Origin: Mesorhizobium onobrychidis
Lineage (GTDB): Bacteria; Pseudomonadota; Alphaproteobacteria; Rhizobiales; Rhizobiaceae
Assembly: GCF_024707545.1 (NCBI RefSeq)
Contig: NZ_CP062229.1
Span: 6,739,501-6,803,500, forward strand
Length of the DNA stretch: 64,000 nt
Direction: 5' to 3'
Made by a program: the position numbers and the translations under genes. This document shows, in pieces, positions 1 to 8,063 of this stretch. How positions within the stretch are numbered: position 1 is the first letter of the stretch; each line of letters starts with the position of its first letter. Under the pieces are notes generated by a model. That model had not been told where the DNA came from and searched no databases. It saw nothing but the letters and a program-made list of their open reading frames with translations.

Positions 1-3000
1 GGCCGGATGTTTCGTCGTGCGGACCGGGCCGATTTAAGAGCCGCTTGAGCGTCTCGAGCAGATCGTCGACGAAGGTGAAGATCACCGGAATGACGATGAG
101 GCTCAGCAGGGTCGACATCATCACCCCGCCGATCACCACGATGGCCATGGGCTGGCGGAAGCTTGAATCGCCGCCCACGAGGTTGAGCGCGACCGGAAGC
201 ATTCCCGCCGCCATGGCTATGGTGGTCATGACAATCGGCCGCGCCCGCTTGTGGCAGGCATCGATGAGAGCGTCGAACCGGGACATCCCCAGGCGGCGCG
301 ACATGATCGCGTATTCGACGAGAAGGATGGAATTCTTCGTCACCACGCCCATGAGCATCAGCAGTCCGATGACGACCGACATGGAGAAAGCGGTTCCGGT
401 CAGCACCAGCGGCAGCAACGCGCCGCCGAGCGAGAGCGGAAGCGCCATCAGGATAGTGAAGGGCTGCAGGAAGTCGTGGAAGAGCAGCACCAGAACCGCA
501 TAGATGCAGAACACGCCAATCGCCATGGCCAGGCTGAAGCTCTGGAACAGTTCCGAACTGCGCTGAAGCTCGCCTTGGTCGACCAGCGTCACCCCCACCG
601 GCAGGTTCTCGAGAGCCGGCAGCGCCTTTGCCTCGCGGTTCACGTCACCCAGGATGCGGCCGTTGAGTTCGACGGAGACGGTCACGTTGCGCATTCTGTC
701 GATGCGGTCGATCTGGGAGGGACCGCCGCCGATGCGTAGGTCGGCGATCGAACCGAGATCGACACTGCCATTGGCGCCCGCGACCCTGATGTTCCTGATG
801 TCGTCGAGGGTCGTGCGTGTTTTTGGGGCGAACTGGACGACGATTGGAACCTGCCGCTGCGGCAGATTGAGCTTCGGCAGCGCGGAAGAATAGTCTCCGC
901 CTGTCGCCACGCGCACGGCTTCGGCGACAGCGTTGGATGTCACCCCGAGTGCGGCCGCACGCGCGAAATCCGGAATGATCTGGATTTCGGGCGCCCGCCT
1001 CGACGCGCTCGACGTGACCGCTCCGATACCTTTAAGCGTGCGGAGCTGTTCCTCAAGCGGTGTACTGACGCCGTCGAGCGCTGTCGGGTCGTCGCTGGCA
1101 AGGGTGATATCGAGCTTCGTTCCGTTGCCGCCGCCGCCGACTTCGACACGGACGCCGGGGAGAACCGATAGAGCCTGGCGGATGTCGTTTTCGATCTCGG
1201 ACTGCTTGCGGCTCCGCTCTTCGATGGGCGTCAGCGTCACGACCAGCGTGGCACTTCCGACACTGCTTGTGGTGGAGGCATCGGGGCCGCCGCCCACGGC
1301 AGCCGAACCGATCGACGAGAAAACGTCGGTGACGTCGCCCAGCTTGCCGACGATGTCCGCCGCCTTCCGGGTCATTGCCTCCGTCTGCCCGATGGTCACG
1401 CCGGGCTGCAGGGTCAGCGTGATCTGGGTCCGCGCATTGTCGGATGCAGGCAGGAACCCTGTTTTGAGGAAGGGAATTGTCGAAAGCGAAAACGCGACGA
1501 CGACAGCGGTCAAGACGACGGTGGTTTTCCGGTGGCTCAGGGCCGCCTTCACGATCGCCATATAGGCGCGCATGATGCGGCCATCCTTCTCCTCTGCCGG
1601 ATGCGCTTTCATGAAATAGGCGGCCATCATCGGCGTCAGAAGACGCGCGACCACGAGCGAGGCGAGGACGGCAACGGCAGCGGTGATGCCGAACTGACGA
1701 AACAGAAGCCCCGGTATACCGCTCATGAAGGCCGTCGGCAGGAACACCGCCACCAGCGTAAAGGTGGTGGCGATAACCGCCAGGCCGATTTCGTTGGCGG
1801 CTTCGAGCGCGGCTTCGACCGGTTTCTTGCCCATCTTGAGGTGGCGGGCGATGTTCTCGATCTCGACTATGGCGTCATCGACGAGGATGCCGACAACAAG
1901 CGACAGGGCGAGCAGCGTCACGATATTGAGGCTGAAATCGGCCAGGTACATGGCGAGGAAGGTTGGGATGACCGACAACGGCAATGCCACTGCCGACAGA
2001 ATCGTCGCACGCCAGTCCCGAAGGAAGAGCCAGACAACGACGACCGCGAGGATCGCTCCCTCGTACAGCATGTGCATGGAGCCGTTGTAGTTTTCGATGA
2101 TCGGCCCGACCGTGCTGTAGGCTTCATCGATCTGTACATAGGGATGCGCGGCCGCGAATTGCTTCATGGCCTCGTCGACGCCGGCGGCAACGCCCGTGTC
2201 CGAGAAACCGTTGAAACGCTTGACCTCGACCGCGATCACGGGCTGGCCGTCGAAATAGGCCATCGAGGATCGGTCCGCATAGCTGTCCTTGACGGATGCG
2301 ATATCGTCGAGACGAACCTGCTGGCCATTGGCAAGAGGGATTCGAAGCCCTTTCAGATCTTCGACCGAGGCCACGGCGCCGAGCGTGCGCAGCGTCTGGC
2401 GGGTGCTGCCGACTTCGCCGCGACCGCCGGACGTATCCGCCTGGACCGACTTCAACTGCGCCGACACCGTGGCTGCCGTAACCTCAAGCGACGCCATCGT
2501 CGCCGGATCGAGGTCGACATGAACCTCGCGATCTACCCCACCCACACGATTGAGCTGTCCTACGCCGGACACCGAGAGCAACGCCTTGGTCATGTCGTTG
2601 TCGACAAACCAGGAAAGCTCGGTTTCGTTGAGGTTCGCCGAACGGATGGCATAGGTCACCAACGCGGCGCTCTGCACGGTGACCTTGGTGACGCTTGGCG
2701 ATTCCATCTGGGCCGGCAGATCGGCCTTCACACTGTCGAGGGCATTGCGAACCTCGTTCAGCGCCTCCTCGCTGTTTTTTTCCAGCTTGAAGGACACCTT
2801 GATCGATACCGTCCCGTCGGTGACGGCCGTCGTGATGTGGTCGAGATGGCTCAGCGACGCGAGATTGTCCTCGATGACACGGGCAACCTCCGTTTCGAGC
2901 TGCGTCGGCGCCGCGCCGTCGAACGTGGCAACAACGCTGATGGTTGGAAGGTCCATGTCGGGGAAGTTCTGGACCGGCAGATGCTTGAATGCCAGCAGCC

Positions 3001-3073
3001 CGCCGACGGTCAACATCGCAAACAGCAGTATCGCCGGTACGGGATTGTGGATGGACCAGGTGGAGAAGTTCAT
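1..3073 (-). CDS. RND efflux transporter permease (AcrB/HAE1-like), 3' end beyond the window
   Basis: Inner-membrane proton-driven pump of the RND superfamily, expected to expel drugs or other toxic compounds through a tripartite complex with the neighbouring membrane fusion protein. The frame is open from the ATG to the window edge (1024 codons), so only a short C-terminal tail is missing compared with the usual 1030-1050 residues. It starts MNFSTWSIHNPVPAILLF, the usual first helix, followed by the porter-domain motif LPVQNFPDMDLPTISV. The proton-relay residues are visible: paired Asp in LVVGILVDDAIVEIEN and Lys in MGVVTKNSILLVEYA. The start codon overlaps the stop of the upstream fusion-protein gene (TGATG), so the two are translationally coupled. 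No outer-membrane channel gene is visible here. The family is certain; the substrate is unknown. Confidence 0.95.
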   Translation of the reverse strand, partial: MNFSTWSIHNPVPAILLFAMLTVGGLLAFKHLPVQNFPDMDLPTISVVATFDGAAPTQLETEVARVIEDNLASLSHLDHITTAVTDGTVSIKVSFKLEKNSEEALNEVRNALDSVKADLPAQMESPSVTKVTVQSAALVTYAIRSANLNETELSWFVDNDMTKALLSVSGVGQLNRVGGVDREVHVDLDPATMASLEVTAATVSAQLKSVQADTSGGRGEVGSTRQTLRTLGAVASVEDLKGLRIPLANGQQVRLDDIASVKDSYADRSSMAYFDGQPVIAVEVKRFNGFSDTGVAAGVDEAMKQFAAAHPYVQIDEAYSTVGPIIENYNGSMHMLYEGAILAVVVVWLFLRDWRATILSAVALPLSVIPTFLAMYLADFSLNIVTLLALSLVVGILVDDAIVEIENIARHLKMGKKPVEAALEAANEIGLAVIATTFTLVAVFLPTAFMSGIPGLLFRQFGITAAVAVLASLVVARLLTPMMAAYFMKAHPAEEKDGRIMRAYMAIVKAALSHRKTTVVLTAVVVAFSLSTIPFLKTGFLPASDNARTQITLTLQPGVTIGQTEAMTRKAADIVGKLGDVTDVFSSIGSAAVGGGPDASTTSSVGSATLVVTLTPIEERSRKQSEIENDIRQALSVLPGVRVEVGGGGNGTKLDITLASDDPTALDGVSTPLEEQLRTLKGIGAVTSSASRRAPEIQIIPDFARAAALGVTSNAVAEAVRVATGGDYSSALPKLNLPQRQVPIVVQFAPKTRTTLDDIRNIRVAGANGSVDLGSIADLRIGGGPSQIDRIDRMRNVTVSVELNGRILGDVNREAKALPALENLPVGVTLVDQGELQRSSELFQSFSLAMAIGVFCIYAVLVLLFHDFLQPFTILMALPLSLGGALLPLVLTGTAFSMSVVIGLLMLMGVVTKNSILLVEYAIMSRRLGMSRFDALIDACHKRARPIVMTTIAMAAGMLPVALNLVGGDSSFRQPMAIVVIGGVMMSTLLSLIVIPVIFTFVDDLLETLKRLLNRPGPHDETSG

Positions 3074-4158
3074 CAGCCTTCTCCCGCAATTTTCACGAGA
3101 GCGTTGTCTGACAGGAACGCTCCGCCCGAGGTCACGACCTGCGACGACCGGTCTACGCCGGAAAGGATCTCGACTTCGCCGTTACCGCGGCGGCCGGTCT
3201 CCACGCGCACCCTTTGCGCACGCTTGTCCTTGTCGACCACGAAGACGTAGTTGATCCCGTCGCGGAACACGATGGCCGTTTCGGGGACGGTTAGGGCCGC
3301 CGTGATTTCAAGTTCGATTTTGCCGGTCACATACAATCCGACGCGCGGATGAACGTCTATCGGAAGGGCAACGTAGACGATGGCGCGCCCGGTGCCGGTG
3401 CTGACCGAGGGGCCGACCAGCCTTACCCTGCCTTGAATGAGCTGGCAATCCGGCCCGTCGATGTCGACGTTCAATCCTGCCGAGATACGCGGAAGGTAGC
3501 GCGCCGAAACTTCCGCCTGCCACTCGACGCGCTGCTGCCGGACCATACGAAACAATTCGGTGCCGGAGGCGACAACCGTGCCGAGATCGGCGGAGCGCGA
3601 GGTTATGAGCCCATCGTCAACGGCCGTGACGGTCGTCTGTTCGAGCTTGATCTTCTGGCTTTCGAGGGCGGCTTCCTCCGATTCGAGGCTCGCCTTCGCC
3701 GTCTCCTCGGTGGTCAGCCGCTCGACGATATTCTGATCGGAAAGAGCGCCCGACGGGCGCAGTTGCCGCGCCCGGTCGGCATGCGCCGTAGCCTGTGCCA
3801 GATTTGCCTTGGCGGTCCTGACCGCTGCTTCCTGCTTGCGAAGATCGGCCAGCACGCTGTCCTGCGAGAGCCGGACGAGCGTCTGTCCCTTTTTCACGGC
3901 GGAGCCGACATCGGCGAGAACGTCGGTTATGCGAAGGCCGCTCGTTTCGGATGCGATGACCGCTTCCTGCCATGGCTTGAGCCAGCCGCTGGCCGGGGCC
4001 GTTTCCGGCCACTCCCGCTGCGCCGGCGCCGCCAGAGAGACCGTGAGGGCGGGCGCCTCGGGTTGGTCGGCGGCAACGCTGGGAAACGGCAGCAGCATGA
4101 GCGCCACTCCGAAAAGGGCGGCGGCGAGTGAGGTGGCCTGTATTCTCAACGATACCAT
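3073..4158 (-). CDS. RND efflux membrane fusion protein (HlyD/AcrA family)
   Basis: Periplasmic adaptor linking the RND pump to an outer-membrane channel. The 361-residue product begins with a signal peptide (hydrophobic stretch to about residue 29, PSVAA before the cut). A lipoyl/barrel-sandwich half follows (SETSGLRITDVLADVGSAVKKGQTLVRL, given here only as the motif SAVKKGQTLVRL), then a short alpha-hairpin rich in Ala/Glu/Lys (about residues 95-170), the second lipoyl half and a beta-barrel domain. No lipobox Cys is present, so it is probably soluble or anchored by an uncleaved leader. It lies directly upstream of the pump gene with a 1-base overlap. It is divergent from the two-component regulator genes across a 245-bp gap. 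Confidence 0.93.
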   Translation of the reverse strand: MVSLRIQATSLAAALFGVALMLLPFPSVAADQPEAPALTVSLAAPAQREWPETAPASGWLKPWQEAVIASETSGLRITDVLADVGSAVKKGQTLVRLSQDSVLADLRKQEAAVRTAKANLAQATAHADRARQLRPSGALSDQNIVERLTTEETAKASLESEEAALESQKIKLEQTTVTAVDDGLITSRSADLGTVVASGTELFRMVRQQRVEWQAEVSARYLPRISAGLNVDIDGPDCQLIQGRVRLVGPSVSTGTGRAIVYVALPIDVHPRVGLYVTGKIELEITAALTVPETAIVFRDGINYVFVVDKDKRAQRVRVETGRRGNGEVEILSGVDRSSQVVTSGGAFLSDNALVKIAGEG

Positions 4159-4297
4159 CCTAACGGGTCAGGTCATCGGCGCCTTCTCCCCACGCCGCAT
4201 CAGGTCGACAGCGTCCATTCGGCCGGCCGCGCAGACGGCGCTCAGGCCGCTCTGGAACTCAGCCGATGACACCATGCACTGAGATAGCCGGACGAAC

Positions 4298-4333
4298 GTT
4301 AAGTGCGGTCAAGTTAGTGTTAAGCTGGGTAAA
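4298..4333. promoter_or_regulatory. Candidate response-regulator boxes in the divergent efflux/two-component promoter region
   Basis: The 245-bp gap between the pump genes and the regulator genes carries GTTAAG, GTTAG, then GTTAA-N5-GTAAA with a GCTGG spacer. The same GTTAA-N5-GTAAA arrangement, in the opposite orientation, lies just before the downstream lipoprotein gene. CpxR-family regulators bind paired GTAAA repeats (established for Enterobacteria), so this is the likely autoregulatory and pump-regulating site. A second near-repeat, GGGTAAGTATGGTG, follows about 30 bp later. No convincing -35/-10 pair was seen. Confidence 0.5.
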
Positions 4334-4403
4334 ATCCGGTCGCACACCAGCGTTTGTGCTGTATGGGTAAGTATGGTGTAGGAATGAACGGCGGACGAGG
4401 CAG

Positions 4404-5090
4404 ATGAACACGGTTCTCCTCATCGACGACGATGTCGAGCTGACGACACTTCTGCAGGAATACCTGACAGAAGAAGGATACGAGGTGGCTACCGACTCCG
4501 ACGGCCGCGCCGCGATTGCGGCTGCCGCCGGCAACTCCGTCGACATAATCGTGCTCGACATCATGATGCCCCGGATGAACGGGATCGAGGTGCTCCAGAG
4601 GATCAGGAAGCTGAGCCGGGTTCCCGTATTGATGCTGACCGCAAGAGGCGATGAGGTCGACCGCATATCGGGCCTCAATCTGGGTGCCGATGACTATGTG
4701 CCGAAGCCCTGCTCACCGGGAGAGCTTGCAGCCAGATTGCGTGCGATCCTTCGTCGCGCGAGCCAGCCCGCAAGCGGCCCATCCAACGACACGATAAAAG
4801 CAGGACGGCTGGTGATTCATCCAGGCAGCAGAACCGCCGAATGGGACGGGGAGCCTCTGGAGCTTACCGGCACTGAGTTCAGCCTGCTCGAGGTCCTCGC
4901 CCGCAACGCGGGACAACTTGTAGCGAAGCAGGACATTTCGAAGCGTGCCTTCGGAAAGCCGCTGACGCCGTTCGATCGCCGTATCGATGTCCATATCAGC
5001 AGCGTTCGCCAGAAGCTCGGACTGCGGGAAGACGGACAGTCCTGGATTCAGTCCGTCCGCGGCCAAGGCTATCAATTTCTTCTGGGTTGA
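4404..5090 (+). CDS. OmpR/CpxR-family response regulator
   Basis: 228-residue DNA-binding response regulator. The receiver domain (residues 1-115) has the acidic pair in LLIDDDVEL, the phospho-acceptor Asp in IIVLDIMMPRMNG, the conserved Thr in VLMLTARG, and the switch Lys in DDYVPKPCSPGEL. A winged-helix effector domain fills the C-terminal half (LELTGTEFSLLEVLARNAGQ to the RGQGYQFL end). It is probably phosphorylated by the kinase encoded 2 bp downstream and acts on the boxes in front of itself and of the downstream lipoprotein. Its position opposite an RND pump is a common arrangement for envelope-stress-controlled efflux. CpxR-like is my closest match by eye; the true signal is unknown. 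Confidence 0.93.
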   Translation: MNTVLLIDDDVELTTLLQEYLTEEGYEVATDSDGRAAIAAAAGNSVDIIVLDIMMPRMNGIEVLQRIRKLSRVPVLMLTARGDEVDRISGLNLGADDYVPKPCSPGELAARLRAILRRASQPASGPSNDTIKAGRLVIHPGSRTAEWDGEPLELTGTEFSLLEVLARNAGQLVAKQDISKRAFGKPLTPFDRRIDVHISSVRQKLGLREDGQSWIQSVRGQGYQFLLG

Positions 5091-5092
5091 CG

Positions 5093-6391
5093 ATGCCGCG
5101 GCTTTTCTGGAGATTTTTTACGATCATCTGGCTGACGATGGCGGCTACCGTCGCGACCATAATCATCATCGTCAATCTCTTTCAGACCGTTCCCTTCGCG
5201 CGGGAACTGGATGACGAGCGGCGCGCGCTCGTTCTGAACCTGACTGCAAGCGTGCTGGCAAAGGATGGCGAGCAAACTGCCACGCGTCTCGTGCGCACGA
5301 GCGAAGAGACATTGCCGCTTGGCCTGACGATTTCGAAACTCGCGCAAACCGGCGCATGTTCGGATGCCGATACAGCAGACACCAGGTTCGTCGCGAGGGA
5401 CGGGGTTTGCTACGCAATGGCCCTGGCAGTCCAACCGAACTTCGTTTTCGACAGCTTTGCGCCGTTCATGCCATGGATAGCCATACTGATTTCGAGCACG
5501 ATCGCAGCGGCGGCGCTTGCCCGATATCTCATACGCCCCGTCGTCCATCTTCGCGATGGTCTGAGCGCGCTTGCGCATGGTCGCTTCGATATCCGTATCG
5601 GCGATAAGATGGCGGGTCGAAAGGACGAGGTGACAGCGCTTGCGCATGATTTCGATTCGACCGCCGCGCGGCTGCAGGAGCTTCAGGATGCACAGCAGAG
5701 GCTCTTTCATGACGTCTCCCACGAACTGCGCTCGCCTTTGTCGCGTCTTCAGGCCGTCGTCGGAGTTCTGAGGCAAAGCCCGTCGAAACTCAGCTCAATG
5801 CTTGACCGAATCGACCGGGAAGTCGAACGGCTGGATTATCTGGTCGGCGAGGTCCTGACGCTTGCGAGACTGACCGTCACATCCGGCCTTCCCTTGAAGA
5901 CGCAGGCCCTCGATGTGATCGACCTACTTAACGAAATTCTGGGCGATGCCGCCTTCGAAGCACAGGCGAGAGAGGTGTCGATCACGCCGAACGTCGACGG
6001 CGTTTTCCTCGCCGAGGTCGAAGGCGAATTGATCTATAGGGCGCTCGAAAACGTAGTCCGCAACGCCGTCAAATACACCGCCGAGCATTCGCAGATATCC
6101 GTGTTCTGCGAGACGACTTCCGATCTGCTCAAGGTCTCCGTCATGGATCGGGGGCCAGGTGTTAGGCGCGACGAACTCGAACGCATCTTCCAGCCGTTCT
6201 CCCGCGGGGGCCATGCAGTGCCGAGAGGCGGGTACGGTCTGGGGCTCGCGATCACCAGACAGGCGATCGAGCGGCACGGCGGGCGCGTTTATGCGTCGCT
6301 GCCGGAGACGGGCGGCCTGACGATCACTCTGGAAATTCCGCGCAAACCCGAGGCATTTCGCCAGTCGGACGACACCGGCCCTCAGGATTGA
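5093..6391 (+). CDS. Sensor histidine kinase (CpxA/EnvZ-type)
   Basis: Membrane sensor kinase of 432 residues from the ATG; a TTG two codons earlier overlaps the regulator stop and is the alternative start. Order of parts: N-terminal membrane helix (FFTIIWLTMAATVATIIIIV), a short periplasmic sensor with a Cys pair (ACSDADT and DGVCYA), a second helix around FMPWIAILISSTIAAAALA, and a HAMP linker. A HisKA domain follows with the phosphorylated His in LFHDVSHELRSPLSRLQAV. The GHKL ATPase domain has the N box RNAVKYT, G1 DRGPGVRR and G2 GGYGLGLAI. All catalytic boxes are intact. It forms an operon with the response regulator. The ligand is unknown. Confidence 0.93.
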   Translation: MPRLFWRFFTIIWLTMAATVATIIIIVNLFQTVPFARELDDERRALVLNLTASVLAKDGEQTATRLVRTSEETLPLGLTISKLAQTGACSDADTADTRFVARDGVCYAMALAVQPNFVFDSFAPFMPWIAILISSTIAAAALARYLIRPVVHLRDGLSALAHGRFDIRIGDKMAGRKDEVTALAHDFDSTAARLQELQDAQQRLFHDVSHELRSPLSRLQAVVGVLRQSPSKLSSMLDRIDREVERLDYLVGEVLTLARLTVTSGLPLKTQALDVIDLLNEILGDAAFEAQAREVSITPNVDGVFLAEVEGELIYRALENVVRNAVKYTAEHSQISVFCETTSDLLKVSVMDRGPGVRRDELERIFQPFSRGGHAVPRGGYGLGLAITRQAIERHGGRVYASLPETGGLTITLEIPRKPEAFRQSDDTGPQD

Positions 6392-6418
6392 GCGGCCGGC
6401 TGGTCGCCCGTCTCCGGA

Positions 6419-6454
6419 TTTACCCAACTTTACACTCCCTTTACCGCCATTAAC
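6419..6454. promoter_or_regulatory. Triple TTTAC repeat plus TTAAC, candidate regulator-binding array
   Basis: Read directly: TTTAC-N5-TTTAC-N6-TTTAC-N5-TTAAC, about 45-80 bp before the lipoprotein gene. On the other strand this is GTTAA-N5-GTAAA-N6-GTAAA-N5-GTAAA. The first unit matches the site beside the response-regulator gene. The 10-11 bp periodicity places every repeat on one face of the helix, as expected for an OmpR/CpxR-type dimer array. Confidence 0.55.
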
Positions 6455-6497
6455 TCTCGCGTCGCTAGAAGCTGAACTGTGGTCCCGGTTCGGAAGG

Positions 6498-7346
6498 TTG
6501 CAGATGGCCTCCAGGTTTCAGCTACATGACATGCGCCTGCGGGTGCTCTGCGCAATTACATGTTCGTTGATTTCCTCCTGCACGAACGTGCCTCTGCATG
6601 AGGGTCTGTCCCTCAGCTCCTACACGGGAATGACTCCGTCCGGAAGCACCCTGACAAAGGCGAAGCTGCGCGTGGATCCAGCACCGGTTCTTGCCGCGCG
6701 TACCGTGCGCATCGTGCCGACAACGGTACGAACTGGCGGTGACGGCGCATTCGCTCCCAAGGATCTGGCGCTCGTAACCAACGCAATCGATCGGGCGCTA
6801 TGCACCGGCCTGAGCGACCGCTTCAGGATCGCGGCTCCGAATGAACCGGCAGACCTCGTCGTTCACGCGGCAGTCACCGACATAGTGGCAACCAACCGGG
6901 CAGCCGCGGCGACCTCCACCGTCGCATCGCTTGGCGGCTTGGTGGCGCAGATTCCGATGCCGAGGCTTCCGATCGGCCTTGGAGGGCTGGCGGTCGAAGC
7001 CGAGGCCGTCGGCGCCGATGGATCGCAGAAGGCGGCCATGCTCTGGTCGCGCGGCGCCAACATGCTGACGACGAAGGCCAGCGTCTCCACCGTTGGAGAT
7101 GCGTATTCCCTCTCTTCGGCGTTCGGAGCCGATCTCAGCCGCACGCTGATCGGCGGCAAGGACCCGTTCAAGGAAACGATGCTGATGCCATCGATGCAGA
7201 AGATCAAAGCCTCGCTTGGCGGCGCTCCGAAGTATGAGGCCTGCAAGGCATTCGGATCGGCTCCCGGCATTAGGGGAGCGATTGCAGGTCAACTCGGCCT
7301 GCCGCCGGATTGGACCGACAAGGGGGCAGCTGCCTCGCAACAATAG
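6498..7346 (+). CDS. DUF3313-type outer-membrane lipoprotein
   Basis: 282 residues as listed, but the better start is probably the internal ATG at residue 12 (MRLRVLCAITCSLISSC). That start gives a standard lipoprotein signal with lipobox ISSC and acylated Cys. The mature part (VPLHEGLSLSSYTGM, RVDPAPVLAARTVRIVPTT) resembles DUF3313 lipoproteins, a family of unknown function often found with stress or efflux regulators. It follows the sensor kinase by about 105 bp and has its own candidate regulator array. It is therefore probably a member of the same envelope-stress regulon rather than a read-through gene. The family match is by eye. Confidence 0.7.
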   Translation: MQMASRFQLHDMRLRVLCAITCSLISSCTNVPLHEGLSLSSYTGMTPSGSTLTKAKLRVDPAPVLAARTVRIVPTTVRTGGDGAFAPKDLALVTNAIDRALCTGLSDRFRIAAPNEPADLVVHAAVTDIVATNRAAAATSTVASLGGLVAQIPMPRLPIGLGGLAVEAEAVGADGSQKAAMLWSRGANMLTTKASVSTVGDAYSLSSAFGADLSRTLIGGKDPFKETMLMPSMQKIKASLGGAPKYEACKAFGSAPGIRGAIAGQLGLPPDWTDKGAAASQQ

Positions 7347-7440
7347 CTGGGATCGTCAGATTGTCCGGCCGGTCTGCTTTCGGGCAGTCGCTGGCCAGTC
7401 ATTCGCAAGTCGGGAAATCGAGCGGAAATAGGAGATCGAA

Positions 7441-7794
7441 ATGAGAAAGAGATTGCGAGCCCTACTGCTTGCGCTTCTAGTCGCAAGTCCTTCATTTGCT
7501 GCTGAAAGCCAGGCTTTCCTGCCCGCACGGAAGGCTGCGGCCGTACTTGCCGACGGACGCCCCTGGTCGGTCAACACACCGGACGGCAAGACACTCAAAT
7601 TCACTCTTAAGAAAGACGGCACCGGCAGCGTAAGCGGCCCCATGCCGTTCACGTTGACTGTCGATTGGACCGTGATGGGCGAAACCGTGTGCATCACCGG
7701 CAGGATGGGCACCAAATGCCTTCGGTTCAGCGAGATCCCCGGAGGTGTGCAGGGTTGGGACGGGGACAAGCCGGACCTGAAGTTCAGCCGCTGA
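7441..7794 (+). CDS. Small exported protein of unknown function
   Basis: 117 residues with a clear Sec signal peptide (MRKRLRALLLALLVASPSFAAES; cut expected after FAA). The mature part is about 95 residues, with beta-rich stretches (GKTLKFTLKKDGTGSVSG, PFTLTVDWTVMGETVCI) and two Cys (TVCITGRMGTKCLRF) that could form a disulphide. A good ribosome site (AGGAGAT) precedes the ATG. It lies 95 bp after the lipoprotein in the same direction. I do not recognise the family; the fold could be a small periplasmic beta-barrel or lipocalin-like domain. Confidence 0.75.
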   Translation: MRKRLRALLLALLVASPSFAAESQAFLPARKAAAVLADGRPWSVNTPDGKTLKFTLKKDGTGSVSGPMPFTLTVDWTVMGETVCITGRMGTKCLRFSEIPGGVQGWDGDKPDLKFSR

Positions 7795-7873
7795 AGTGAC
7801 TGCGAGCCCCGACCCGAATTCTCAGAACCATTGGCTTGGCCTTGCGCGAGCGAGGAACGCCGAGGTTGCCCCC

Positions 7874-8047
7874 ATGAACAATTTTAGGACAGTCGTTGCC
7901 GTGTCGTTTATGCTGGCGGGCCCGACGATCGCTGCGGCGCAGGTCCCGCCGCTCGTGTTGCCGCCCGGTATCATCCCATTTGCCATAGTATTCCCCTTGC
8001 CGCATTCCCACGCTACCAATTCCCCCTTCATCTCTACGTTGCAATAG
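7874..8047 (+). CDS. Doubtful small exported peptide
   Basis: 57 codons with a credible signal peptide (MNNFRTVVAVSFMLAGPTIAAAQ) followed by a short Pro-rich tail (VPPLVLPPGIIPFAIVFPLP). No strong ribosome site. It may be a real secreted micro-protein or the surviving 5' end of a longer gene cut off at the boundary with the next accessory gene. No family recognised. Confidence 0.35.
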   Translation: MNNFRTVVAVSFMLAGPTIAAAQVPPLVLPPGIIPFAIVFPLPHSHATNSPFISTLQ

Positions 8048-8063
8048 GCTAAACCATTGAAGG

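Noticed and set aside
1532..3250. Long plus-strand open frame of 572 codons
   Set aside because: It is the antisense shadow of the RND transporter gene, whose minus-strand frame is continuous and carries the family motifs.
7828..7848. TTGGCTTGGCCTTGCG, similar to a -24/-12 element
   Set aside because: The spacing is 9 bases and there is no activator site; it is more likely chance in GC-rich sequence.
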